Assembly (NCBI GenBank): GCA_015056575.1
Contig: SVGA01000018.1
Coordinates: forward strand, 1 to 64,000
DNA from: Butyrivibrio sp.
GTDB taxonomy: Bacteria > Bacillota > Clostridia > Lachnospirales > Lachnospiraceae
Direction: 5' to 3'
Length of the DNA: 64,000 nucleotides
The notes under the pieces were generated by a model that ran no database searches, had not been told where the DNA came from, and was given only the letters and a program-made list of their open reading frames with translations. Shown here piece after piece: positions 17,799-27,079 of the stretch (the first letter of the stretch is position 1; the number at the start of each line of letters is the position of its first letter). The position numbers and the translations under genes are program-made.

Positions 17799-20700
17799 CC
17801 AACGCTATCCTCTTGGCAAACTCAGCATAAGACATCAGTTCGCCTCTTCCTCCATTTACATCGTCTAACATTTTTTTAATGAAATCCGAAAACTCCTTTT
17901 CACTATGTTCATATATGGGTTCTTCCATATCATCAAGCTCCTGGTATAGACATCCCGCCAAAAAGCGCATATCTCCAATCATAACAAGGGTCTTTTTGCA
18001 TCTACTCATAGCAACGTTTAGTCTTCTCAGCTCATTAAGAAATCCTATTCTACTCATCGTTGGCTTCTTTTTTGAGCTCTTTGTAAAGCTATAAATAATC
18101 AAATCTCGTTCCTGTCCCTGGAAGCTGTCAAGTGTTGCCACCATAGAATTTGCTATTTCTGGAGGAACTACACCCTTTAATGCCTTTTTTATTCTGGCAA
18201 CCTGATCTCCGTAAGCTGAAATTACACCAATCTCGCTCATTTTTATATCAAGTTTTTCACCAATAACGTGCCTAACTATTTGTTTACATATTTCAGATTC
18301 AAGAACATTAAATGTTCCTCTTTCCGGCGTCCTTTGCTCGTAACGATCCTTAACGTCAGAAGTGTCAACTACAATAAATGGTTTATCAGAAAGCCCTGGC
18401 ATAAGTCCCTTCATGCTGCGCTTAAAATCTGGAGATTTGTACTCACCGTTGTAAAACCACTCAGAAATAGTATCCGCTATTTCTCCTGGCATTCTGTATT
18501 GCGTATCGAGCATCATCTTATTGGAATCCGGAAGCTCATTGAACATCTTTTCAAAAAGGCTCTTCTTAAGTAATTCCGGATCAACCCCATTTATTTCACA
18601 AGCTTCAATCAATTCTTGATCAGCTGAAGGAGGAATCTGCTTAAAATCCCCAAGCATAATAAGCTTATTAGATACTGACATTGGCACCAGTGCATTATGA
18701 ATCTGTATCTGTCCAGCCTCATCGATAATAGTTACGTCAAATTGAAGATTTGCAAATCGCTTCTGCGAACTGACACCTATGCACGTAGCACCTACAAGGT
18801 CCACTGTTTCAAGTATTATTTCATTTAGAGCATAATTCTGCTTTCCAACAATATCCTCTCTCCATTGTTTTTCATTATCCAAAAGCTTTTGGGCTCTTAT
18901 AATCTCTCCGTCAATTCTATCAAGGAGAGATCTGAGTCTTACGGGAGAATCCAGATCATCCTTGAAAATGACTATTGATTCGAATAGATGTGCAATCCTC
19001 GGAACTTTAGGAAGATCCAAGTTGAGATTTTCATAGCCTTGTATTTTTTTCTTCTGTGCCCTTGCTATATCATGCTCATACTTCTGTTTAAGCATTTGTT
19101 CAGTCTCTGCATACATGGCACTGTATTTGATATAATCCGCTTCATTCTTTGCAATCTCGTCTTTTAAAAGTACCAATTCCTGCTCTATCTTTTGTGCCAA
19201 AGCAACATCTTCTTTATACTGAGCTTCTTCAAGCTTTCTAAGTATGATATTTTTCGAATTATGCTTTTCTATATTGTCTCTCAGCTCTGTGAGTTTATTA
19301 TTCTTCAAGTCAAATTCATTCTTTTGTCTCTTTGTCTCCTCAAAGAATCTATCTTGTCTTATCTTAATTGGCTTAAGCTGATTATCTACGCTCTCTTTAT
19401 ATTGGTCGTTTATTTCATCTACTTCAGAAAGCTGCTTTGAAAAAATCATGAATCGCTTTCTATATTCACTCCAATTACTAATCGCAGATTCAAGTTTTAA
19501 AAGATTATTCTGTGTAGCAATATCTATGCTGTCATTCAGCCTTACCAATTTCTTTTCAAACATGTAATCTTTAACATCGTCCTGAAGTTTTGACTCGGAT
19601 CCTATTCTGATTACATCAATATCTTTTTCCTCAGCTAGTCTTGCAAGTACATTGTCTACCGCTTTATTGTTTTGAGAAGAAACCAGTACCCTCTTGCGTT
19701 CCACATTAACAAAGTACTTAACCCACTCAAGGATAACCGTAGTTTTTCCAGTTCCAGGCGGTCCCATTACCAGGAAAACATCCTTAGATTTTATACCTTT
19801 TTCTATAGCTGTTATCTGGCTCTTATTTGGAGGATAAGGCTTCTGATTTTCTAAGTTGTAAATTAATTCGCTTAAATCCTTATCTTCAAATCCTGCAGTT
19901 TTATTACCACCAAGAACATTTTTCATAAACTTTGCTTTGGACACGCCACTTGCTATTTTCTGATTAGCTGCAAGCTGCACATCTTTATTCACCGTTGAAA
20001 AAGACAGTGATATAAAACCAAAAGAAGCAAATGAATCTACGCTAACTTGCTTGTTAAAAAGCACAACTATTTTTTTGTTCTCGTTATCACTAAGATCTAT
20101 TTCAACTATTTCTCCATTGATTCTCTCACTATGTTTTCCTTCAAATTCAACCTGAGTACCAATATCGAATACTGATTTATCAATGTCATCCACTATAAAT
20201 GCATATGCTACCCTATCTATGCGGTCATAATCAGAAGCATAAAATTCTCTATAGGATATCTGTCCCATCTCATGAGTTTTCTTTTCTTCAAGCTCACTTG
20301 AAAGAATTGAGTACTGTTCAGACTGCTTAAGGACTTCTTTCAGAAATAGTTCATCATAATCAGTCTCACCTGATTCCAGCTCTATTTCTTCGTCATTTTT
20401 ATCCTCATTCTGATACTCTGCCTGCTTGATTATCTTTATTATCTGATCCGCTGAAGGCTTTGTATCTCCGCAGTCCACGGAATTGTATTCATGCTTCTGT
20501 CCAGAGATATACTTGTATTTAATGTCACTCTCCGGAAGCAAAACCTCTGCATCCACCCCATTCTCAGCACTAAGAATTATGCCTTTCTTCAATGCCTTAT
20601 TCTGCGAAAACAAATTGCTCTCGTTATAAAAAATTACAGAAAAGCCATCAAATGTTTTGTCATTTAATGCACAGCCAAAACATCCAAATGAGGTCACAAG

Positions 20701-20886
20701 TTCGAATTTATCATTCTCATGCTCAATCGGTGTAATAATAAGTCTTGTAAGTTTAGAGAGCATAGCAACGCAGTTTTCAGGAGACTCATTACTTTTGCTG
20801 ATTCCCTGATATGCACTGTTTGTTATTCCAAACTTGATTATGCAGTTTATCTTTATAGCATCCTTATCGAATTTAATTATCTGCAT
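17791..20886 (-). CDS. SF1 DNA/RNA helicase (UPF1/Dna2-like, AAA_11/AAA_12) with coiled-coil insertion
   Basis: GPPGTGKTTVILEWV, DVTIIDEAGQIQIHNAL, MLGDFKQIPPS, TLDSFQGQERDLIIYS, RRLNVAMSRCKKTLVMIGD. Confidence 0.95.
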   Translation of the reverse strand: MQIIKFDKDAIKINCIIKFGITNSAYQGISKSNESPENCVAMLSKLTRLIITPIEHENDKFELVTSFGCFGCALNDKTFDGFSVIFYNESNLFSQNKALKKGIILSAENGVDAEVLLPESDIKYKYISGQKHEYNSVDCGDTKPSADQIIKIIKQAEYQNEDKNDEEIELESGETDYDELFLKEVLKQSEQYSILSSELEEKKTHEMGQISYREFYASDYDRIDRVAYAFIVDDIDKSVFDIGTQVEFEGKHSERINGEIVEIDLSDNENKKIVVLFNKQVSVDSFASFGFISLSFSTVNKDVQLAANQKIASGVSKAKFMKNVLGGNKTAGFEDKDLSELIYNLENQKPYPPNKSQITAIEKGIKSKDVFLVMGPPGTGKTTVILEWVKYFVNVERKRVLVSSQNNKAVDNVLARLAEEKDIDVIRIGSESKLQDDVKDYMFEKKLVRLNDSIDIATQNNLLKLESAISNWSEYRKRFMIFSKQLSEVDEINDQYKESVDNQLKPIKIRQDRFFEETKRQKNEFDLKNNKLTELRDNIEKHNSKNIILRKLEEAQYKEDVALAQKIEQELVLLKDEIAKNEADYIKYSAMYAETEQMLKQKYEHDIARAQKKKIQGYENLNLDLPKVPRIAHLFESIVIFKDDLDSPVRLRSLLDRIDGEIIRAQKLLDNEKQWREDIVGKQNYALNEIILETVDLVGATCIGVSSQKRFANLQFDVTIIDEAGQIQIHNALVPMSVSNKLIMLGDFKQIPPSADQELIEACEINGVDPELLKKSLFEKMFNELPDSNKMMLDTQYRMPGEIADTISEWFYNGEYKSPDFKRSMKGLMPGLSDKPFIVVDTSDVKDRYEQRTPERGTFNVLESEICKQIVRHVIGEKLDIKMSEIGVISAYGDQVARIKKALKGVVPPEIANSMVATLDSFQGQERDLIIYSFTKSSKKKPTMSRIGFLNELRRLNVAMSRCKKTLVMIGDMRFLAGCLYQELDDMEEPIYEHSEKEFSDFIKKMLDDVNGGRGELMSYAEFAKRIALDG

Positions 20887-21731
20887 TTTGTTTCCCTAAT
20901 AATTTTTTTCAGATCATTTATCAGCTCTGAGTAGTTCCTGTATCTATCCTTAGGTGAATATGCCATAAGCTTATTAATTGTTTTATTCATATTTGCACTT
21001 GTGTCCGGTTTTTCTGCTATAACCTCTTTAAAAAAATCCCATTTACCTGCAGCCGGATCATAGCAGTCGTAGTCCATCATTCTCGCCGGAATTCTTCCGG
21101 TGACAAACTGATACATCATCACTCCTATAGAAAACATGTCTACCTTATCTCTAGCGGTAGTAATTGACCCATAATCCATTTCCGGCGCTTTATAATACAG
21201 TGTTCCTTCCATCTGATTAGGAACAGAAACGCTGATATTGAAATCAATAAGATAAAGATCATTATTCTGATTGAACATAATATTCTCAGGCTTAATATCC
21301 TTATGCTGGAAATTCTTTTTCGCCATGACATCTAATATCTGGCAAAGTTCATGCATCCACCCAAGAAACATGGAGAGAGAAACGCTTCGTTTCATCTTAT
21401 CTGCCAGTGTTTCGCCATTTATCCACTGCATCACAATGAAAAGAGCGTTCTCTTTCTCCTCATAGTAAGTCCCATATATATTTGGAATTTTTGCAGTAAG
21501 CTCCCCAATCTGAACCATAGTTTTAACTTCCTGTTGAGCTCTCTTGAGGTTTTCCTTTCTTTCTCTTGGGGTATTACCCTGAATAATTACCTTCTTAAGA
21601 GCCACAGTTCTATTAAGAGTAAGGTCCAATGCTTTATATAACTCACTATTCGGAGTCACATGTGAAGCTTCATCATATCTATAGCAATGATTCTCAGTAA
21701 ACTTAAGGTCCATATCATTCCATTTCTTCAA
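20877..21731 (-). CDS. Ser/Thr protein kinase
   Basis: TVALKKV, HKDIKPENIMFNQNNDLYLIDFNIS, APEMDYGS...DMFSIGVMMYQFVTGR. Confidence 0.92.
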   Translation of the reverse strand: MKKWNDMDLKFTENHCYRYDEASHVTPNSELYKALDLTLNRTVALKKVIIQGNTPRERKENLKRAQQEVKTMVQIGELTAKIPNIYGTYYEEKENALFIVMQWINGETLADKMKRSVSLSMFLGWMHELCQILDVMAKKNFQHKDIKPENIMFNQNNDLYLIDFNISVSVPNQMEGTLYYKAPEMDYGSITTARDKVDMFSIGVMMYQFVTGRIPARMMDYDCYDPAAGKWDFFKEVIAEKPDTSANMNKTINKLMAYSPKDRYRNYSELINDLKKIIRETKCR

Positions 21732-23136
21732 AATACTGAATTATAGTTTGTGTAGTGGGTCTAAGATCAGCGTTTGGATTCTTCATTTTATCTATCAGCT
21801 GCACTAAAGACATATTCACACCAGCTCTCTGTAATTTCATAGCCGGTACTACGCCTGGTTCAATTTGACCATTAAAAATATCTCCAAACAACACTCCTAA
21901 TGAGAATATGTCAGCCTTTTCCCAATTAACCTTAGCATCTCCTCCCTGGAATAACGTTCGTACTTCCGGTGCAGAGTATTTGAGTAATTTCTGTTGCTGA
22001 ATCATTGTCTGCATATTTTGAACATTGGCAATAACAGTACCAAATTCTTCAGATGCAATCTTTGCACAGTCCAACTTAATTATCGTAGGTTCCAAGATTT
22101 CGTTTTTTCCCTTGCATACATAGATACTGTCAAAGGAAAGGTTTCTATGATATATCGGTGTACTAAGATTATGAAAACTGTTTAGAATAGCTGTAATCTT
22201 CTTACATAATTCTGTTTTAGCATTTACATCCATGCTCTTTAACAGTGCATCGTTCAAGTGAGATGGTTTCTTTGAAAACTTATAAATAACCACATAGTAA
22301 TCACTTGTGTCAGAACTAAGTTTAGATAAGACATCTACTTGAACATTACCATCAAACTGTATCCCTGCTTCGGATTCCGCCTCAGAAAAAGCCTCCTGAT
22401 CCCTCAGCAAGAGTAGTTTCTCGTCAATGTCGCCTTTCTTGAACATCCTAACTATGCCATATTTATTTATGCGCCCAGTTTCATTGTAAGAACATGTTTC
22501 AAATTCTCTAACGCAATTTGACACCGGTTTATCAAGCGGAGTATAAGAATTTATAACGTAGTTATCACCAATAGGAATAATATTTGTATCAAACTGTGGT
22601 ATTTTCTTAGCAGCTTCTTTTCCTTTTTTTCTTACATATTCATATCTGAAAGCTTTATAAATGACGTGGAGAACCGTCTCCAGATTCCCGCATGTTACAG
22701 CAGGCTCATCTGGCTTCTGTTCACTGTGTACACATTGATTACAAAATCTGCGCCAAAGAGCATCCCAAAATGTCTGCTCCTTTTTATTCGCAACAGAAAT
22801 ATATGAGACCATCCTTTGGTTCTTATCAAATTTGGGCAGTTTATCATTTTTCTGAAGTGTGTATAAGTAGTCACTTAAGACAGGATTTCCGCCATTCTTA
22901 GATGTGACCTTAATTCCAAATTCATCAGCCAATGCTTTTGCCCATATTTCAAAAGCATCACGAACAAGCTGACCAGCGCTACTGCAATCTATATATGTCT
23001 TTTTCTCAGCTTCGCAAAGTTTTTTATAGACATCTGGGTATATTTCTTCCACAAAACCAAAATTGCCTTTTTTTACATCCATGTTTTCATTAGCCATACC
23101 GTTCCCTCCGAGTTTATTTACCTTGTCTTTTGACAT
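21715..23136 (-). CDS. DUF4145/HEPN-like N-terminal domain + pseudokinase domain
   Basis: RDAFEIWAKALADEFGI...FCNQCVHSEQ; kinase-like part with YHRNLSFDSIYV (HRD to HRN) and LDCAK in place of DFG. Confidence 0.7.
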   Translation of the reverse strand: MSKDKVNKLGGNGMANENMDVKKGNFGFVEEIYPDVYKKLCEAEKKTYIDCSSAGQLVRDAFEIWAKALADEFGIKVTSKNGGNPVLSDYLYTLQKNDKLPKFDKNQRMVSYISVANKKEQTFWDALWRRFCNQCVHSEQKPDEPAVTCGNLETVLHVIYKAFRYEYVRKKGKEAAKKIPQFDTNIIPIGDNYVINSYTPLDKPVSNCVREFETCSYNETGRINKYGIVRMFKKGDIDEKLLLLRDQEAFSEAESEAGIQFDGNVQVDVLSKLSSDTSDYYVVIYKFSKKPSHLNDALLKSMDVNAKTELCKKITAILNSFHNLSTPIYHRNLSFDSIYVCKGKNEILEPTIIKLDCAKIASEEFGTVIANVQNMQTMIQQQKLLKYSAPEVRTLFQGGDAKVNWEKADIFSLGVLFGDIFNGQIEPGVVPAMKLQRAGVNMSLVQLIDKMKNPNADLRPTTQTIIQYFEEME

Positions 23137-23311
23137 ATTTACCTGATTTTATACGCTGATCCGGAGGTCTCTTGGCATTGGCAGGAATTGCCCAGGTGTT
23201 GCCAAACTTCTGAGCCCCATCTATTCTGCCCTCATTACATAGCTGATTGATCCATCTTATACTTACATCCCATTTTTCAGCCACTTCACTTATTGTCAAA
23301 AAGTCCTTCAT
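23114..23311 (-). CDS. Small excisionase/MerR-like HTH protein, first gene of the cargo operon
   Basis: FLTISEVAEKWDVSIRWINQLCNEGRIDGAQKFGNTWAIPANAKRPPDQR. Confidence 0.8.
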   Translation of the reverse strand: MKDFLTISEVAEKWDVSIRWINQLCNEGRIDGAQKFGNTWAIPANAKRPPDQRIKSGKYVKRQGK

Positions 23312-23454
23312 TATAGCTTTCCTTTCACAGCTTCATACGTACGGTTTATAAACTGATTTTATTCCAGCCGTGGAAGTTTATCCATATATCGTAAAGATTA
23401 TTTACAAACATTTCATAAAATCACAGGGAAATAATATGATCAGATAAAAATTAT

Positions 23455-23760
23455 CTATCTAGTATAAAAATACCACAATGAACTTGTAGTTAAGATTCGC
23501 ATATAACGCGGAAGGAGAGGACTCTCGTCCTCTCCTTCTCGCTCTATTAGTATGTTGTCCATAGATGTATGGAACAATTTGCCTAAGGCAAACAGGTTGT
23601 CGACTTTGGGAAGACTATCTCCCCTAAGCCATTTGTAAACAGATTGTTCGGACTCAAAGCCCATGTATTCAACGATATCACGGACTTTGATGTTGTTCTG
23701 TTTCATTAGTTTTCTGATGTTAAGGCCTGTTTTTTTAGTGTCTAATACTGGATATTCCAT
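23455..23760 (-). CDS. XRE-family HTH regulator
   Basis: TGLNIRKLMKQNNIKVRDIVEYMGFESEQSVYKWLRGDSLPKVDNLFALGKLFHTSMDNIL. Confidence 0.85.
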   Translation of the reverse strand: MEYPVLDTKKTGLNIRKLMKQNNIKVRDIVEYMGFESEQSVYKWLRGDSLPKVDNLFALGKLFHTSMDNILIEREGEDESPLLPRYMRILTTSSLWYFYTR

Positions 23761-23958
23761 AATAAAATCCTCCTTCGGATTAAAACGTATTATTTGTTTC
23801 CTCTACAATTGCTTTTTTACAAATCCAACACGTTCTGTATTATGAAATCTTTTTTCGCCTTAAGACACTTTGAACTTCTTTAGTGAAGTCTTTTGATAAT
23901 ACTACTCGATATTTTGTTTGTCAACTTATTTTTTCTTTCTACACCGATATTTTGGTTG

Positions 23959-24660
23959 TTACGATACTAAATAAGAGAGCTGAACCATTTCAGGATATAC
24001 CTTTTTCAATTTACTATAAAAAGTCTGCCCAGCTGCAGGTCCCATATTTTGTGTGCAGTACAGATAAAACTCCGCCTTGCTATACGTTGTTTTTAATCCC
24101 TTTATAACCATATCCATCATATCCTGTGCTGGATACACTCCGAGTTTATTCATAATGATAACGCCTATTTCTGTTACAGGATCATTCTCAGCCACCTTAT
24201 TCTCATAATATGACCCAATCCCTTTGCTAGTATTATCATTTTGAGCTAAATCAATTTGAATAATGTTATCTGTATCGTCAGCTTCTTTTTTCTCTTCCTT
24301 ATTTTTTTCTATTGCAGCTCTTATGCAGGGAATTTCATCTACAGTAATATCATATTCGTGCAACATATTTATTGCAGGCATGAATCCCCTATCCCCAGAA
24401 ACCACATAATATTTTTTGCTCTTTTTTGCATTTCTACACAAAAAAGTTACTAACTGAAAATCCAAAGCATTTGCGGTTCCACACTCAGCTTTAATAAATT
24501 TGATTTTTGCTTTTGTGTTAACCAAGACGTTGATATCAATAGTATAGGCACTAGTACTATAAAAAATCACAACAGAGTCATGCTTGCTTAATTCAGCAAT
24601 CCCAGTTAAGCCATCGCAATGAACATTTTCGTAGTCCACAAGATATATTCCCATTCTCAT
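23959..24660 (-). CDS. NYN/PIN-like domain protein (putative RNase)
   Basis: GIYLVDYENVHCDGLTGI...YYVVSGDRGFMPAINMLHEY acidic-residue pattern of NYN domains. Confidence 0.75.
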   Translation of the reverse strand: MRMGIYLVDYENVHCDGLTGIAELSKHDSVVIFYSTSAYTIDINVLVNTKAKIKFIKAECGTANALDFQLVTFLCRNAKKSKKYYVVSGDRGFMPAINMLHEYDITVDEIPCIRAAIEKNKEEKKEADDTDNIIQIDLAQNDNTSKGIGSYYENKVAENDPVTEIGVIIMNKLGVYPAQDMMDMVIKGLKTTYSKAEFYLYCTQNMGPAAGQTFYSKLKKVYPEMVQLSYLVS

Positions 24661-24956
24661 TCCCCTCCTATCTCAATTAGTTGTTTGCACATAGCATCGT
24701 ATTCTTTATACCCAAGTAAAAGTGCCATATCTCTCACCTTTCCAATAGCACTCTCAAATTTTGTGCTATCCTTCTTCCTTACTCTGCAGATGATTAGCCG
24801 AATTTCTGTCCCTGGCTTAACAAACGAGGAACTTCTCTTTATTTTTATTCCATTTTTCATCATCACTCTTAAATATAATTTCTCAGCAGTGTCTACAAAT
24901 GCATACCGTTCAGAAAAAAGGGATATACCACCTAGTTTTATATAATTCCTCATCAA
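24657..24956 (-). CDS. Small hypothetical protein coupled to the NYN gene
   Basis: 99-aa ORF with 4-bp overlaps on both sides. Confidence 0.6.
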   Translation of the reverse strand: MMRNYIKLGGISLFSERYAFVDTAEKLYLRVMMKNGIKIKRSSSFVKPGTEIRLIICRVRKKDSTKFESAIGKVRDMALLLGYKEYDAMCKQLIEIGGE

Positions 24957-25234
24957 TCCTCATTTTCAGCTTCATCTGTTTCGCCAATTGTTTCCTTAAT
25001 ATCCAATATGGCCACAGCAATCTGTCCTATTAGGGCAAGCGTCATTGTTGTATACCCTAGTATCCTACCAATGCTACTTTCAGTCTCCTTAGTAGTTAAA
25101 CTGGATGTGATAAACATAACTCCATATGTTAAAAAATCTATCTTTCTTCTTATCCCCTCCTGTGATTTTTGTATTGTTTTCAATTCATTTCTCACGTTGC
25201 TCATTTCATCTTTCCTTTCATTAAATCCACGCAA
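24953..25234 (-). CDS. Small membrane protein with coiled coil
   Basis: 93 aa; hydrophobic ILGYTTMTLALIGQIAVAIL; 4-bp overlap with the next gene. Confidence 0.6.
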   Translation of the reverse strand: MRGFNERKDEMSNVRNELKTIQKSQEGIRRKIDFLTYGVMFITSSLTTKETESSIGRILGYTTMTLALIGQIAVAILDIKETIGETDEAENED

Positions 25235-25302
25235 GCAGTATCATCATTAGTTATATTCTAAAGATGAAATGAATGTATTTCTATGAACTTGTAGTTAAGA
25301 AA

Positions 25303-25328
25303 AAGGACATCCATCTCTGGATGTCCTT
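25303..25328 (-). terminator. Intrinsic terminator of the 25336-26856 gene
   Basis: AAGGACATCCA-GAGA-TGGATGTCCTT followed by TTTTC on the minus strand. Confidence 0.75.
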
Positions 25329-25335
25329 CATTATA

Positions 25336-26856
25336 TTAATTGTTCACTGCACTCCTATTTGATAAACTGCCATATAATTCATACTTTTTCTTTGTTGCCT
25401 CGTATAATTTTATCATTTGAGCCTTATCAACACTCCACGAATATTTTATGGCAAACTCAAAAATCGGAAGGCTATCGCTCCATGCTCCTAACATTGATTG
25501 CTTTACTACAGGAATTTCACCTAAAAATCTCGCTTCTAATTGATTTCCAATAAAAGCTGCTAATAGCGCACATGCATATGCAGCTCGCGCATATTCTCCA
25601 CTTTTTTCATTTATATCACAGGGACGGTGACGTGCATAAATGTGTTTTCTCTCCACACAAATGAATGAAGACTGTACAGCAAGCAATGAATACCTACACA
25701 CTCGTAACACTTGTTCAGTCTTAACCTTTTTATCGGTCCATCCCGAGATTTCATCATATGCTTTAATTACTGTCTTTCGACATTCTTCTAGATGTTCCTC
25801 AATAGCCCTGAAATCATTATTAGTTATAGCTTTAAGGCATGGAATAAAGAACTTTGCTGCCCAATCATCAGGATCATCAAGCATGATTCCATTGTAACAG
25901 CTGAGTGCCTTAGCATAATCATTTGAATTCAGTGCCATTCCAGCATTTTTGCTCAGATCAAAATTTGCGAAAAATTTAATCTGTTGTATAGCTTTGTCTT
26001 CAAGCCCATCATAATCAGTCACAGAATACACACGTATTCCATCAAAATATAAGTCTATACGTCTTATTCTTGCAGGATTCTCACTATCAAAAATCACTTC
26101 TGCTTCAAGCGGGTTGACATCAGAAAAGTTTTTAATCTTATCATCACCCAAAAGGATTCCATCACAGCTAATATGAAAATAATACCTGGGACAACTTTTT
26201 CCTCCGACTATTATTCCCCCAAACCCATCCTCAGAAGGCTTAATCCGCGCACCCTGCGCTTTCGCATTCGCAGCAAGAAATTGCCGGGTTACTTCTATTG
26301 CATTCTCACGCGCCATCTCATTTTTAATACGTCGTTCATTATATTTATCATGATCAAAAGAATGAACAACCGTTTTCTTCTCTGGGCGATTTATTGTCTG
26401 TTTTTCATTTCCAGAACGAACCACAATATATTTGGGTTTTCTAATCGAATTCGAAACTGTCCTTCCACCTATAGTTATATAAAAAGCACTCCACCTATTA
26501 AATAGGACAGAATTATTTTTAACCAAATTCATTATCTTTTTTACAATTGCCAAATTCTTTTTTCCAGCTAAGATTAAGTCATTCAGAGCATCCTTATCAA
26601 GCTGTTTGTTATCATATGCATATCCATATGTATATAGTAATAATGATGCATCAATAGAATCATCAGTTATGTTTTCAAGTATTGAGCTCATGTCCCCAAT
26701 ATTAACAAGCAACAATTCCGCACGAAGTCTTTTTTCAATATTGGGAGCATTCTGCCTATGTATAGTCCGTTTGCGTATCTCAAATAACTCATTCTTCATT
26801 TCAGTAACAGTCTTGCTGCTACTACAATCGAGCCCCAATTCTTCAAGTATCCCCAT
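25336..26856 (-). CDS. Second J-like-domain protein (soluble)
   Basis: N-term EMKNELFEIRKRTIHRQNAPNIEKRLRAELLLVNIGDMSSILEN resembles the N-terminus of the 10868-12580 protein. Confidence 0.55.
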   Translation of the reverse strand: MGILEELGLDCSSSKTVTEMKNELFEIRKRTIHRQNAPNIEKRLRAELLLVNIGDMSSILENITDDSIDASLLLYTYGYAYDNKQLDKDALNDLILAGKKNLAIVKKIMNLVKNNSVLFNRWSAFYITIGGRTVSNSIRKPKYIVVRSGNEKQTINRPEKKTVVHSFDHDKYNERRIKNEMARENAIEVTRQFLAANAKAQGARIKPSEDGFGGIIVGGKSCPRYYFHISCDGILLGDDKIKNFSDVNPLEAEVIFDSENPARIRRIDLYFDGIRVYSVTDYDGLEDKAIQQIKFFANFDLSKNAGMALNSNDYAKALSCYNGIMLDDPDDWAAKFFIPCLKAITNNDFRAIEEHLEECRKTVIKAYDEISGWTDKKVKTEQVLRVCRYSLLAVQSSFICVERKHIYARHRPCDINEKSGEYARAAYACALLAAFIGNQLEARFLGEIPVVKQSMLGAWSDSLPIFEFAIKYSWSVDKAQMIKLYEATKKKYELYGSLSNRSAVNN

Positions 26857-27079
26857 TTTGCCTCCAACACTACAACAAACAGCTCACAAGTTTTTCCCAA
26901 TAATCCCTTTCACAAGATAAACACTATAAAAAAAACTTGCATTATTCAATCAACTGTTAGTTCAGATAACATATTTTATAATACCACTTTATATCAGTCC
27001 TGCACACAAAAGACCCATCACTGGATGTTTTTCACACAATGACAGGTCAATAGATTTATATCTGCAAATAGAATCTGCA

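Noticed and set aside
23511-23538. Hairpin GAAGGAGAGGA-CTCTCG-TCCTCTCCTTC considered as a terminator
   Set aside because: It lies inside the XRE ORF and is not followed by a T-tract.
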